From Bifidobacterium sp. ESL0682 (GTDB taxonomy: Bacteria > Actinomycetota > Actinomycetes > Actinomycetales > Bifidobacteriaceae), in contig NZ_CP113942.1 in the NCBI RefSeq assembly GCF_029392815.1, forward strand, positions 744,001 to 808,000: a stretch of 64,000 nucleotides of DNA, in the 5' to 3' direction. Position numbers and translations under genes: made by a program. Of this stretch, positions 39,406 through 47,912 are shown in pieces (positions within the stretch are counted from its first letter, which is position 1; each line of letters starts with the position of its first letter). The notes under the pieces are model-generated. The model ran no database searches. It saw only the letters and a program-made list of their open reading frames with translations, and was not told the DNA's origin.

Positions 39406-39446
39406 AGCACGGAAAGCTAATCAATTGGAATAGAGCCTTCCGTGCT
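39406..39446 (-). terminator. Hairpin after the response regulator
   Basis: AGCACGGAA (39406-39414) and TTCCGTGCT (39438-39446), a 9-bp stem just past the regulator stop on the - strand; no clear T run. Confidence 0.4.
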
Positions 39447-39455
39447 GCCGAGCAG

Positions 39456-40376
39456 TCACACCAGTTTGTTGTCGTAGGCGAAGACGACGGCCTGCACGCG
39501 GTCGCGCGAATAAGTTTTTTGCAAGATATGGGCGACGTGAGTCTTGACGGTGGGCAGGCTGATGCACAGCTTGTCGGCGATTTCCTGGTTGGACAGGCCG
39601 TGCGCGATCTCGACTAGTACCTCGCGCTCGCGATCGGTCAGCGTATCAACCGCTGGGTCGTGGTAGGGAAGTGGTGCGCTGGTGGTGTTTTGCCGGGCTG
39701 CTTGATCAGCGGAATCGCCTATGGTCGAATCGTTGACGGTTGTGCCGTTACTTGGGAGGGTTGAACCGTCACTGCGGTCGTAGTCGGTACTCTCATTACC
39801 GTCTGTCTGTCTTGGGAATACGCCATTGCTTGCGTCACCGGAGGCGTTGCCGTAGTCGGAATTTTGAACGTTTCCAGCATTTCCAGAACTCTTTGCCGCC
39901 GTCCGTGTCGCACCCAACTCGCCGTCGACCATCTTTTCGATGAGCCGCTTGGTGGCGGATGGGGCGATGATGGCGTTGCCCTGATAAACCGTGCGAATCG
40001 AGGACAGCAGCGTCTCGGGCTCGGTGTCTTTCAATAGGAATCCCGAGGCTCCGGCGTCGATGGCGCTCATCACGTATTCGTCAAGGTCGAACGTCGTCAG
40101 AATGATGACGTGGGTCTTCGGAACATCGCTTCCAACTTTACGTTCTGCGTCGATGATGAGTTTGGTCGCCTCGATGCCGTCAGTGCCGGGCATGCGCACG
40201 TCCATCAGCACCACATCCGGCTTCAGGTCAAGGCTCAGCGCCACCGCCTCCGCGCCGTCAGAGGCCTGGCCGACCACTTCCATGTCATCCTGCGAATCGA
40301 TGACCATGGCGAAACCTGCCCTCACCAACTCCTGATCGTCGGCGATAAGAACTCGGATAGGCTGTGTCTCACTCAT
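39456..40376 (-). CDS. NarL/LuxR-family response regulator
   Basis: A 306-residue DNA-binding response regulator. The receiver domain (1 to about 125) has the acidic pair Asp13-Asp14 in LIADDQE, phosphoacceptor Asp59 in VVLMDVRMPG and the conserved lysine in FLLKDTEPE. The C-terminal LuxR helix-turn-helix (about 243-306) has LTDREREVLVEIAHGLSNQ. Between them lies an unusually long Ser/Asn/Asp/Gly-rich linker of about 85 residues (nucleotides 39665-39920). Typical family members are about 215 residues. It follows the histidine kinase gene by 34 bases and is probably its partner. Confidence 0.92.
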   Translation of the reverse strand: MSETQPIRVLIADDQELVRAGFAMVIDSQDDMEVVGQASDGAEAVALSLDLKPDVVLMDVRMPGTDGIEATKLIIDAERKVGSDVPKTHVIILTTFDLDEYVMSAIDAGASGFLLKDTEPETLLSSIRTVYQGNAIIAPSATKRLIEKMVDGELGATRTAAKSSGNAGNVQNSDYGNASGDASNGVFPRQTDGNESTDYDRSDGSTLPSNGTTVNDSTIGDSADQAARQNTTSAPLPYHDPAVDTLTDREREVLVEIAHGLSNQEIADKLCISLPTVKTHVAHILQKTYSRDRVQAVVFAYDNKLV

Positions 40377-40410
40377 ACTTCAAGGTTAGCAAGACACGGC
40401 GGCAACGTCA

Positions 40411-43080
40411 TCATTCTTTGTTTTTCATTTCAGCAACAGGATGCAGCAACGGTTGAGAAGTAGCAGCATTGTCATCGCTACCGCCGGTTTCGCGTAGCAC
40501 GCGTAGCAGCTCCCGCATGTGGGCCAGAGCCTTGCGACCTTGTTCACCGATGGTGCGGAAAGCCTCGGTGATGGCTTGTGGGGAAGTGGTTATGCCGGCT
40601 GCGGCATCGGCGTCGAGCATGGCCAGTCCCGCGTTCGCTTTGTCGATGACTCCGGCCAGCGTCTCGCTGACCTCGCCGCGAATCTGGGCACCGATCTGCT
40701 CACGTTCGTTATTGGCTGCCAAAACCTGCTTTTTGGCCGATTCCTCTTCCAACGCTTCGTGTCGGGCCTCGAGCACCATGGCATTTGTACCGCTTGCTCG
40801 TACCCACAGTGCCGCCCCGATAGCTACAGCGCACACGGCCAATGCGAGGAATATGAGCCCGACGATTTGGTATGGGTAGCTGCCTCGCGTTCCGTAGACC
40901 CCTGAGTATTGCTGCCGATTCAGCACCCAATCCACCAACGTCGGATAGCCGACAAACGCCCCGCTGAAACGCAGGCTGAACAGTACGGAATCCACGATTG
41001 CGGCCACACTTGCCCAGCGGCGTGAGTGGTTTTTGCCGTAAAGGCACACGGAATACAGCGAGACCGGCGCATAGAGCACGGCCGACGGTATCTCTTCCAG
41101 GAAGCACAGCGAGAAAGTGGCCACAGCGACCATGACGGCTGCGGCGGACTGTGGGAAACGTCGGCGAAGCGTCAGAATCACAAACACAATGAGACTGACG
41201 ACGATGTCCGCGAGTTTCAGTGCGGTTGTCGAGGCGCGCGCCGAAGAGCCAAACACCATGGTGTGGGTGCCGTCATTGTAGCGGAATGTCAGCACGCTCC
41301 ACGGGAAAATCAGACCCATTAAAACCAGCGCAATGATAGCGTCGGCCAATAGGTAATGCTGTGCAAAGAAACGGGATATCCGTTCCACCCAATTGAGATC
41401 GACTGATGCCTGTCGGGTTGCCGGTTTCGTTATGGAATTGTTGTTTGCTAAGAGATTCGCAAAGAGGGAATGGCGATGCGCCTCTATGCCGTTCGGCTCG
41501 TCGCCATTGCTGGTGTCGGAAGCTGAATTACTGAGGGTAGCATGGTGGCTGGCAGATTCGCTGCTGCTGGTTGGATGATTGTTTGCTGCGGCATTGAAGG
41601 TTTTGCAATTATCGGCGTTCTGTTGAGCTGGTTCCTTGTTGTCGTGTTCATGATTGGCCGATTGGAAGTTGATGGGTCGGCCATTGATTGATTCGTCGGT
41701 AGTCTGTAATGAAGCTTCTGTGCGAGTGAAAGATATTGCCTGTGCTGGTGCTACCGCTGTATCGTGCGACATTTTGGCCGTTGCGTCAAACGGCAAGGTG
41801 ATGTCGACTTCAAAGCCACCGCCGACGCGAGGTCCGGCAACAACCGTGCCGCCTACGGCCTGGACACGTTCGCGCATTCCGGTGATGCCATAGCCGGGCT
41901 TGTGTCCATCGAGCGAGGCGGAGGCTCCGTTGCCGTTATCGCGAACGGTCAAACGCAAACTGTTGTCGTTCCAGGTTTCTGCAACCTCAACGGTAACGCC
42001 TTTACCGGCGTATTTACGTGCGTTGGTCAGTGCCTCCTGTACGGCGTGGTACAGCGCAGATTGTGCTTTGTCGCTCAGTCGTTCCGGTTGTGGGCTGGCA
42101 TTGCCGCCAACCATGCGTGTTACGTTTCCGTCGGCCGTCTGCGCGGTTGCGTCGGCCTGTGCGACGAGACCAGCGATATCGCCATAACCGGTGTGCGAGG
42201 TCCCGCCGAATGCGTTGAGCAGCCCATCCATGTCATGCTGTGCGCGTTGCGATTCGTGTCGGATGGTCTCCATGATTTCCCGCGCTTTTGCAGGGTCTTT
42301 CGCGCCTGCATACCTGCCGCCGTCCGACTGGACGATGATGGTGGAAAGCGTGTGGGCCACCACGTCGTGCATGTCTCGAGCAATGCGGGCGCGTTCGGCG
42401 GTGCGTGCGATGTCGAGATCCTCCTGTTCGCGTGCGGCTAGCGCCTCGTTGCGTTCGCGCAGCAGGGACGCGGTGACGAGCCTTATGCGCGACCGATAGC
42501 CCATGAAGCAGGCGGCAACGAGTACGGCGACGATGCAGGCGAGCAGGAAAAGTATGGTGCCGAAAAGGTTGACTCCACACGAGCGAGTAAGGCCGGAAGT
42601 GTAGACGGTATGGCAGGAATAATAGGTCCAGCTTGCCGAATCGCCTGCATGCCCAGGATTGTACAGCGGTCCGATTTCTGAGCCCCAGGCGATGATCGGT
42701 GCCGCGGCGATGCCGATAACGAAGGCCAAGGTGATAAAGACCTTGCTGCGTGCGGGGTTGCCGTAGACGATAACCGAATAGAGCATCACTGCGGCGAGCA
42801 AATCACTGAACACGTAGCTTGGTCCGGCAAGAAGTTGCGCGACGGCCAGAGTGGCGAAAACCAGTGCCGCACCTTGCGGATGCGTTCGGCGAAAGAGAAG
42901 TGAAGTAATGAGCGCACACGACCAGAGGATCTGCCAGCCTCCGCTATAGCTGACCCACAGCCCGCCTTCTGCGGTGGTCGTACTGATACAGGCGAAGAAC
43001 AGCGCCACCAGCGCCAGCAACACATCCCCGACCACCGGGTTGCGCGCCAGCCACTTGCCGAACCGCCGTATCTTGCTCAT
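40411..43080 (-). CDS. Double sensor histidine kinase (active half plus degenerate half)
   Basis: An 889-residue protein made of two kinase-like halves. Half one has about six membrane helices (18-195) and a HisKA_3 dimerisation domain with the phospho-accepting His238 in ARIARDMHDVVAH. It then has an intact HATPase domain (N-box HAVQEALTNARKYAG at 345-359, G-box GYGITGMRERV). A polar Asn/Ser/His-rich linker (about 445-560) follows. Half two repeats the plan, with five or six helices (about 574-760), a coiled coil and a DHp-like region from 794. There the histidine-aspartate pair is replaced by Arg801-Gly802 (IGAQIRGEV), and no ATPase domain follows. It probably phosphorylates the adjacent LuxR-type regulator. 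The second half may be a sensory or dimerising module. Confidence 0.88.
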   Translation of the reverse strand: MSKIRRFGKWLARNPVVGDVLLALVALFFACISTTTAEGGLWVSYSGGWQILWSCALITSLLFRRTHPQGAALVFATLAVAQLLAGPSYVFSDLLAAVMLYSVIVYGNPARSKVFITLAFVIGIAAAPIIAWGSEIGPLYNPGHAGDSASWTYYSCHTVYTSGLTRSCGVNLFGTILFLLACIVAVLVAACFMGYRSRIRLVTASLLRERNEALAAREQEDLDIARTAERARIARDMHDVVAHTLSTIIVQSDGGRYAGAKDPAKAREIMETIRHESQRAQHDMDGLLNAFGGTSHTGYGDIAGLVAQADATAQTADGNVTRMVGGNASPQPERLSDKAQSALYHAVQEALTNARKYAGKGVTVEVAETWNDNSLRLTVRDNGNGASASLDGHKPGYGITGMRERVQAVGGTVVAGPRVGGGFEVDITLPFDATAKMSHDTAVAPAQAISFTRTEASLQTTDESINGRPINFQSANHEHDNKEPAQQNADNCKTFNAAANNHPTSSSESASHHATLSNSASDTSNGDEPNGIEAHRHSLFANLLANNNSITKPATRQASVDLNWVERISRFFAQHYLLADAIIALVLMGLIFPWSVLTFRYNDGTHTMVFGSSARASTTALKLADIVVSLIVFVILTLRRRFPQSAAAVMVAVATFSLCFLEEIPSAVLYAPVSLYSVCLYGKNHSRRWASVAAIVDSVLFSLRFSGAFVGYPTLVDWVLNRQQYSGVYGTRGSYPYQIVGLIFLALAVCAVAIGAALWVRASGTNAMVLEARHEALEEESAKKQVLAANNEREQIGAQIRGEVSETLAGVIDKANAGLAMLDADAAAGITTSPQAITEAFRTIGEQGRKALAHMRELLRVLRETGGSDDNAATSQPLLHPVAEMKNKE

Positions 43081-43367
43081 GGTTCAAGCCTATCGCAGGA
43101 CGGTTGCGTTCGGTATCGTGCCTGGGAATGATGTTCGGTTGTCGGGCGCTGAATTCTCGGTTCTGTGTGTTGGAAAGTGGGACGAAGTTGAGTCCGCAAC
43201 ATGATATGTCTAATCAATTTTGTTGAATTTAATTGAGGTAAAATAATGTTGGCGCAAATTCCACCATGTGACATTCTTTAGTCAAATAATAATTATTTGA
43301 CTAGCATGTTTGCTGTAGGCGGTATACAGTGAAAGTCGTTGGATTGTCATAGTTATCAGGGGGAAAT
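43081..43367. other. Divergent intergenic region, AT-rich
   Basis: 287 bases between the histidine kinase and iminopeptidase starts; the right half (43195-43300) is AT-rich and holds the palindrome listed next. No gene supported. Confidence 0.4.
43279..43303. promoter_or_regulatory. 25-bp perfect palindrome (operator candidate)
   Basis: TAGTCAAATAAT (43279-43290), a central A and ATTATTTGACTA (43292-43303). The right arm contains TTGACT, a possible -35 element for the iminopeptidase gene, with TATACA at 43323. A MarR- or TetR-type repressor bound here would block that promoter. The regulator is not identified. Confidence 0.5.
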
Positions 43368-44729
43368 ATGACTTTACTGGCAAAATATTACGTACCAGGG
43401 TTGGCCGTGGAGGACCATTCCATCAAAGTACCGCTGGATTGGCGCGTTAATTCGCCAGGCAAGGGCTTTACGGGGAAATCATTGAGCCTGTTCTACCGCG
43501 TGGTTACCGCACCGGAGCATGTCCATGACGATTTGCCGTTGCTGCTTTTTCTGCAAGGTGGTCCGGGAGGCGCTTCACCCCGCCCGTTGGATCCGTCAAG
43601 CGACGGTTGGATTGAAGAAGCCATCAAGCATTTCCGTGTTGTCCTGCCTGACCAGCGCGGCACCGGCCGTTCATCCTGCGTGGATTCAAACACGATGCGT
43701 CACATCGAAGGCGCCGAGAATCAGGCGGAGTATCTCAAATGTTTCCTAGCCGGTTCCATTGTCCGGGATTTTGAGCATTTGCGGCGTACGGAATTCGATG
43801 GCAGGAAATGGGTGACGTTGGGACAAAGCTATGGCGGGTTCCTGACGCTGGCTTATCTTTCGCTTGATCCGGAAGGGCTGGCGGCCTGCTTTACCACCGG
43901 TGGAATTCCTCACGTTCCTGCCAGTGCGCGTGAGGTGTATGAGCACACGTTTAATCGAATGGTCCAAAAGACGGTACAGTATTACCGCCGCTATCCGCAT
44001 GATATCGAGCGTGTGACGGCCGTGGCCGACAAAATCGCCTCGCTCGAGGGCCATCACAAGGACGATATTCTGTTGCCCAACGGGGACCCGCTGACTGTCG
44101 AGCGGTTGCAGACCTTAGGCAGTGATTTTGGCATGAAGCCGAGCCCGGAACGTCTGCATTGGATTATGGATATGGCGTTCGCCAAAGACGACGGTTCCGA
44201 GAACGTTCATGCCCCGCTTTCCGATCAGTTCCTGGAAGCGGTTATGGAAGCTACTGCCTCCGATCCGTTGTATTGGCCTCTGCAGGAATTCATTTATGCC
44301 GATGGGGAGCTCGAAGAGCCTATGGGCTGGGCCGCGCAGCAGGTGCGTGACGCCCATCCGGAGTTCTCCGTCGAACATCGTCCGCTTGTATTCACCGGAG
44401 AAGCGGTGTTCCCCTGGATGTTCGAACAAGAGCGTGCGTTGCGTCCGTTCCGTGCGGCGATGGATGTGCTGATGAACGACACTCTTTTCTGCAAGATCTA
44501 CGATACCGTCCAGTTGAAGCATAATGACGTGCCGCTTCAGGCCGCCGTCTATTTCGACGACATGTATGTCGATTCCGGTATGCAGCTCGATACGCTTTCG
44601 CGCGTGGGCAATGCACATGCCTGGGTCACCAACGAATATGAACATGACGGTATCCACCACGGAGGTGCGGTTTTCGCGCATCTCTACAACGAAGCGCTGA
44701 ACCGTGGCGATTTGGAGAAGGTGTACTAG
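43368..44729 (+). CDS. Proline iminopeptidase-like alpha/beta hydrolase
   Basis: A 453-residue S33-family peptidase of the long (about 430) prolyl aminopeptidase type, which releases N-terminal proline from peptides. Oxyanion segment FLQGGPGGASPRP, LPDQRGTGRSSCVDS and the nucleophile elbow TLGQSYGGFLTL (Ser154) are conserved. The C-terminal catalytic aspartate and histidine lie in AVYFDDMYVD and EHDGIHHGGAVF. GGGGG lies before the ATG. It stands alone between the double kinase and lacL, with a striking palindrome in its promoter. Confidence 0.88.
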   Translation: MTLLAKYYVPGLAVEDHSIKVPLDWRVNSPGKGFTGKSLSLFYRVVTAPEHVHDDLPLLLFLQGGPGGASPRPLDPSSDGWIEEAIKHFRVVLPDQRGTGRSSCVDSNTMRHIEGAENQAEYLKCFLAGSIVRDFEHLRRTEFDGRKWVTLGQSYGGFLTLAYLSLDPEGLAACFTTGGIPHVPASAREVYEHTFNRMVQKTVQYYRRYPHDIERVTAVADKIASLEGHHKDDILLPNGDPLTVERLQTLGSDFGMKPSPERLHWIMDMAFAKDDGSENVHAPLSDQFLEAVMEATASDPLYWPLQEFIYADGELEEPMGWAAQQVRDAHPEFSVEHRPLVFTGEAVFPWMFEQERALRPFRAAMDVLMNDTLFCKIYDTVQLKHNDVPLQAAVYFDDMYVDSGMQLDTLSRVGNAHAWVTNEYEHDGIHHGGAVFAHLYNEALNRGDLEKVY

Positions 44730-44843
44730 ATCGTACAGGTTCTGCCAAACGGTTCTCCGTCGTCGGCGTTGGAAATTGAAATGAGATGATGTCTCGTATC
44801 GTTTACTGTTCCTGTGCTCGTACACCTTCGTATATGATGGTGA

Positions 44844-44877
44844 ATTCAGCGGCCTCAGTGATGAGAAGCCGCTGAAT
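44844..44877 (+). promoter_or_regulatory. Hairpin in the lacL leader
   Basis: ATTCAGCGGC (44844-44853) and GCCGCTGAAT (44868-44877), a perfect 10-bp stem with a 14-base loop, lies between a TATGAT -10-like box (44833-44838) and the lacL ribosome site. It could be an operator or an RNA control element. Confidence 0.4.
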
Positions 44878-44901
44878 ATCGGATACAGAAAAGAGGTGTC
44901 C

Positions 44902-46794
44902 ATGGAACCATCGTGGACGTGGCTTGACGAGCCAGAGACCTTCAGAGTCAATGAATTGCCTGCGCATTCAGATCATCGCTGCTATAGGAATCTGCAAGAG
45001 GCAGACGAGCAATGTTCAAGCCTTGTTCGTGATTTGGATGGTCAATGGCAATTCTCGTATGTCGACAATCCCGGGCTCATCCCGAAAGGCTTTTATTCGC
45101 CTGATGTTCCCGAAGAACGGTTCGGAAACATCGAGGTTCCCGTTCATATCGAACTTTCCGGTTATGCGCAGATTGAATATACCAACACCGCCTATCCGTG
45201 GGAGGGGTCTGTGTTCAGGCGTCCGGCTTATACCACGCCGCCGGAGGATCCGCAGGCCGGCAGCTTTTCGGAGGCCGCCGACAATCCGGTCGGGCTCTAT
45301 CGCCGGTCTTTCAATCTCGATGAGGCTTGGGCATCTCAACCGTTGCATATTTGTTTCGAAGGGGTGGAACGCGCGTTCTATTTGTGGTGCAACGGTAAAT
45401 TCGTGGGATATGCCGAGGATTCGTTCACCCCGAGCGCCTTCGATCTGAGCCCATATGTCCATGTCGGCGAAAATCTCGTCGCGGTGGCAGTGTTCCGACA
45501 TTGCACCGCGAGTTGGATCGAAGACCAGGATTTCTTCCGTTTCTTCGGTATCTTTCGTCCAGTGAGACTGTTGTCGCTTCCGGCAACCCATGTCGACGAT
45601 TTGACTGTCAAGCCGACTCTGAAAGACCATGATTATATCGGCGTCCTGAATGTCTCTGCCAAGCTTTCGCCCTTGCAAAACGGCTCGAAAGCGACAATGG
45701 AACTGGCTGATTGCGAAGGGAACGTACTCGTCAGCAACACGGTCGAGGCACAGGAACAGACCGTCTGGCCTACTTGCACACTGATGGATCCGCATCTGTG
45801 GTCGCACCGTGACCCCTACCTGTATCGTCTCACGATTACCGTCACCGACGTCAAGGGTGAGACTGTCGAGGTCGTGCCGCAGGCTGTCGGATTCCGCCGT
45901 GTTGAAATCGGTGCCGACAAGGTGGTGCGGCTCAACGGCCAACGTCTGCGCATTCTGGGCGTCAACCGCCACGAATGGAGCGCCACCAGAGGCCGCGCGA
46001 TTACACAGGCCGACATGGACGCCGACATGGCGACTATCAAGACGAACCATATCAACGCCGTGAGAACCTGCCATTACTCCGATCAGCTTCCGTGGTATCG
46101 GATGTGCGACGAAGAAGGCATCTACGTCATGGCCGAAACCAATATGGAGTCGCATGGCACGTGGGCAAAACTGGAAAGCGAAGACGGGGCCTACAATGTT
46201 CCGGGCAGCTTCCCGCAGTGGCGTGAGATGGTGGTCGATCGCGCCAGAACCCAGTACGAGACGCTCAAAAACCATCCCTCGATTCTTTTCTGGTCGCTCG
46301 GCAATGAATCCTACGTCGGCGAGAACATCGTCGCGATGGAGGAATACTACAAATCGGTCGATCCGACCCGCCCTGTGCACTATGAAGGGGTGGTGCATAA
46401 TCGTGAGTACGAGGACCGCGTTTCCGACTTCGAAAGCAGGATGTACGCCCCGCCGGCCGATGTCGTCGAGTATCTTGAGAACAACCCGAAAAAGCCGTTC
46501 GTCCTTTGCGAATACATGCACAGCATGGGCAATTCCGTCGGTGGGCTTTCCGACTATATGGATTTGTTTGATCGCTATCCGCAGTACATGGGTGGTTTCA
46601 TCTGGGATTTCAAAGACCAGGCTCTTGAGGTCACCGATACCATCACCGGGCGCAAGGTGATGCGCTATGGCGGCGATTTCGACGACAGGCCTACCGCACG
46701 TCAATTCTCCGGTGACGGGTTGCTTTTCGCCGATGGGGCCGAAAAGCCCGCAATGCAGGAAGTGAACGAGGAGTATGGCAGATATGACCGATAA
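44902..46794 (+). CDS. lacL: Beta-galactosidase large subunit (GH2)
   Basis: The catalytic large subunit of a two-subunit beta-galactosidase, 630 residues. It has the GH2 jelly-roll domain, the immunoglobulin-like domain and the TIM barrel. The acid/base Glu469 is in FWSLGNESYVG and the nucleophile Glu537 in VLCEYMHSMGNS. The Na/Mg site region ILGVNRHEWS and GDFDDRPTARQFSGDGL are also conserved. It stops after EVNEEYGRYDR, exactly where the C-terminal beta-sandwich of LacZ would continue. That part is encoded by lacM in another frame with a 20-base overlap. The length (about 628) matches LacL of lactobacilli. I chose the ATG at 44902 behind AAGAGG rather than the GTG at 44896. Confidence 0.88.
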   Translation: MEPSWTWLDEPETFRVNELPAHSDHRCYRNLQEADEQCSSLVRDLDGQWQFSYVDNPGLIPKGFYSPDVPEERFGNIEVPVHIELSGYAQIEYTNTAYPWEGSVFRRPAYTTPPEDPQAGSFSEAADNPVGLYRRSFNLDEAWASQPLHICFEGVERAFYLWCNGKFVGYAEDSFTPSAFDLSPYVHVGENLVAVAVFRHCTASWIEDQDFFRFFGIFRPVRLLSLPATHVDDLTVKPTLKDHDYIGVLNVSAKLSPLQNGSKATMELADCEGNVLVSNTVEAQEQTVWPTCTLMDPHLWSHRDPYLYRLTITVTDVKGETVEVVPQAVGFRRVEIGADKVVRLNGQRLRILGVNRHEWSATRGRAITQADMDADMATIKTNHINAVRTCHYSDQLPWYRMCDEEGIYVMAETNMESHGTWAKLESEDGAYNVPGSFPQWREMVVDRARTQYETLKNHPSILFWSLGNESYVGENIVAMEEYYKSVDPTRPVHYEGVVHNREYEDRVSDFESRMYAPPADVVEYLENNPKKPFVLCEYMHSMGNSVGGLSDYMDLFDRYPQYMGGFIWDFKDQALEVTDTITGRKVMRYGGDFDDRPTARQFSGDGLLFADGAEKPAMQEVNEEYGRYDR

Positions 46795-47728
46795 CGTATG
46801 CATCGTCATCGATGAAGAACTGATTGGCCTGCATGCTTCCGGCTGCGACTGCCTCTTCGATTACAGCACAGGTCTGGTATCTCTCAAAACCGGTGGCAAG
46901 GAATGGCTGTATGGCGCACCGCAACCGGCATTCTGGCGGGCGACGACCGACAATGACCGAGGCAACGGTTTCTCCCGTCGCTCGGCGCAGTGGGCTGGTG
47001 CCGATCTGTTCAGCGTTGCAGGACGGCCGAGCCTCAGTATGGACCGCAAGCCAATCGGCATTCCCTACACTCCTGCAGATGGCAGCACCGGAGGCCAGCT
47101 ATATGCTTCTGAAGCCTCGTTGACCTATACATTCACCACGCCGACAGTTCCGGCTACGACGGTGGATGTCTGCTATACGCTCGACGCTGCGGGAGATCTG
47201 ACAGTGAACGTGCGTTATTACGGCAAACCGAATTTGCCGGAGCTGCCGGCTTTCGGCCTACGCATGGTCATGCCGACGCCCGCCACCGGTTTCACCTACT
47301 TCGGATTTCCGGGCGAGACCTACCCGGATCGGCTCGGAGCGGGCAGGAAAGAGCTCGTTGAAGTGGAGGGCCTGCATGTCACTCCTTATCTGGTTCCTCA
47401 GGAATGCGGGATGCATATGGATACCGACTGGGTGCGTGTCGATCGTGAGACGACGCTCAACAACGCCGATGAAGCCATCGCGCCGTATAGCCTGATCTTC
47501 GCTCGCAAAGACGAGTCGTTCGCGTTCAGCTGTCTGCCGTATACGCCGTTGGAGATGGAAAGCGCCACGCATCAGGAAGAGCTGCCGCCGGCGAGGCGTA
47601 CGGTTTTGACGATATACGGTGCCGTGCGAGGCGTGGGCGGTGTCGACAGTTGGGGCGCGCCTGTGTCCGAACAATGTTCAATAAGCGGCGAAAAGGATAT
47701 CGAATTCTCGTTCGTCATCAAGTTGTAG
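46775..47728 (+). CDS. lacM: Beta-galactosidase small subunit
   Basis: A 317-residue protein equal to the C-terminal bgal_small_N domain of LacZ, beginning with VCIVIDEELIGLHASGCDC. It contains PAFWRATTDNDRGNGF, a family signature around the substrate-completing loop, and YFGFPGETYPDR. The length matches LacM (about 318). It starts at its own ATG inside the end of lacL (20-base overlap), so translation is coupled, and the two chains would assemble into one lactase. This is the natural LacLM arrangement and not a frameshift. It ends before the terminator at 47798. Confidence 0.87.
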   Translation: MADMTDNVCIVIDEELIGLHASGCDCLFDYSTGLVSLKTGGKEWLYGAPQPAFWRATTDNDRGNGFSRRSAQWAGADLFSVAGRPSLSMDRKPIGIPYTPADGSTGGQLYASEASLTYTFTTPTVPATTVDVCYTLDAAGDLTVNVRYYGKPNLPELPAFGLRMVMPTPATGFTYFGFPGETYPDRLGAGRKELVEVEGLHVTPYLVPQECGMHMDTDWVRVDRETTLNNADEAIAPYSLIFARKDESFAFSCLPYTPLEMESATHQEELPPARRTVLTIYGAVRGVGGVDSWGAPVSEQCSISGEKDIEFSFVIKL

Positions 47729-47797
47729 AACAAAACAACGCTATCACGTTGCAATGCTGAATACGGGCTGTTCATAATCGTTGTCTGCGATATGATG

Positions 47798-47834
47798 GGC
47801 CGTTCCGCCACGACAATGACGGAGCGGCCGTTTT
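47798..47834 (+). terminator. Terminator after lacLM
   Basis: GGCCGTTCCG (47798-47807) and CGGAGCGGCC (47820-47829) form a 10-bp stem with one T-G pair, followed by GTTTTA. Confidence 0.75.
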
Positions 47835-47912
47835 ATGGCGAAGGCCTCGCGTCTGATGGCCTGGCATCCTTGTCGGCGTGTAATGTCGACATCATTATCG
47901 AAAGGTGTGAAT

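Larger units (their letters stand above)
39111..39455. other. Convergent intergenic region with four AGCACGGAA copies
   Basis: 345 bases between two converging genes. It holds the exporter terminator and four copies of AGCACGGAA in alternating orientation (39240-39249, 39322-39331 inverted, 39406-39414, 39438-39446 inverted). No gene supported. Confidence 0.5.

Noticed and set aside
46775-46794. LacL/LacM as another single-base frameshift of LacZ
   Set aside because: Both lengths, the 20-base overlap and a proper ATG for the second protein match the known LacLM layout; there is no homopolymer run at the junction.
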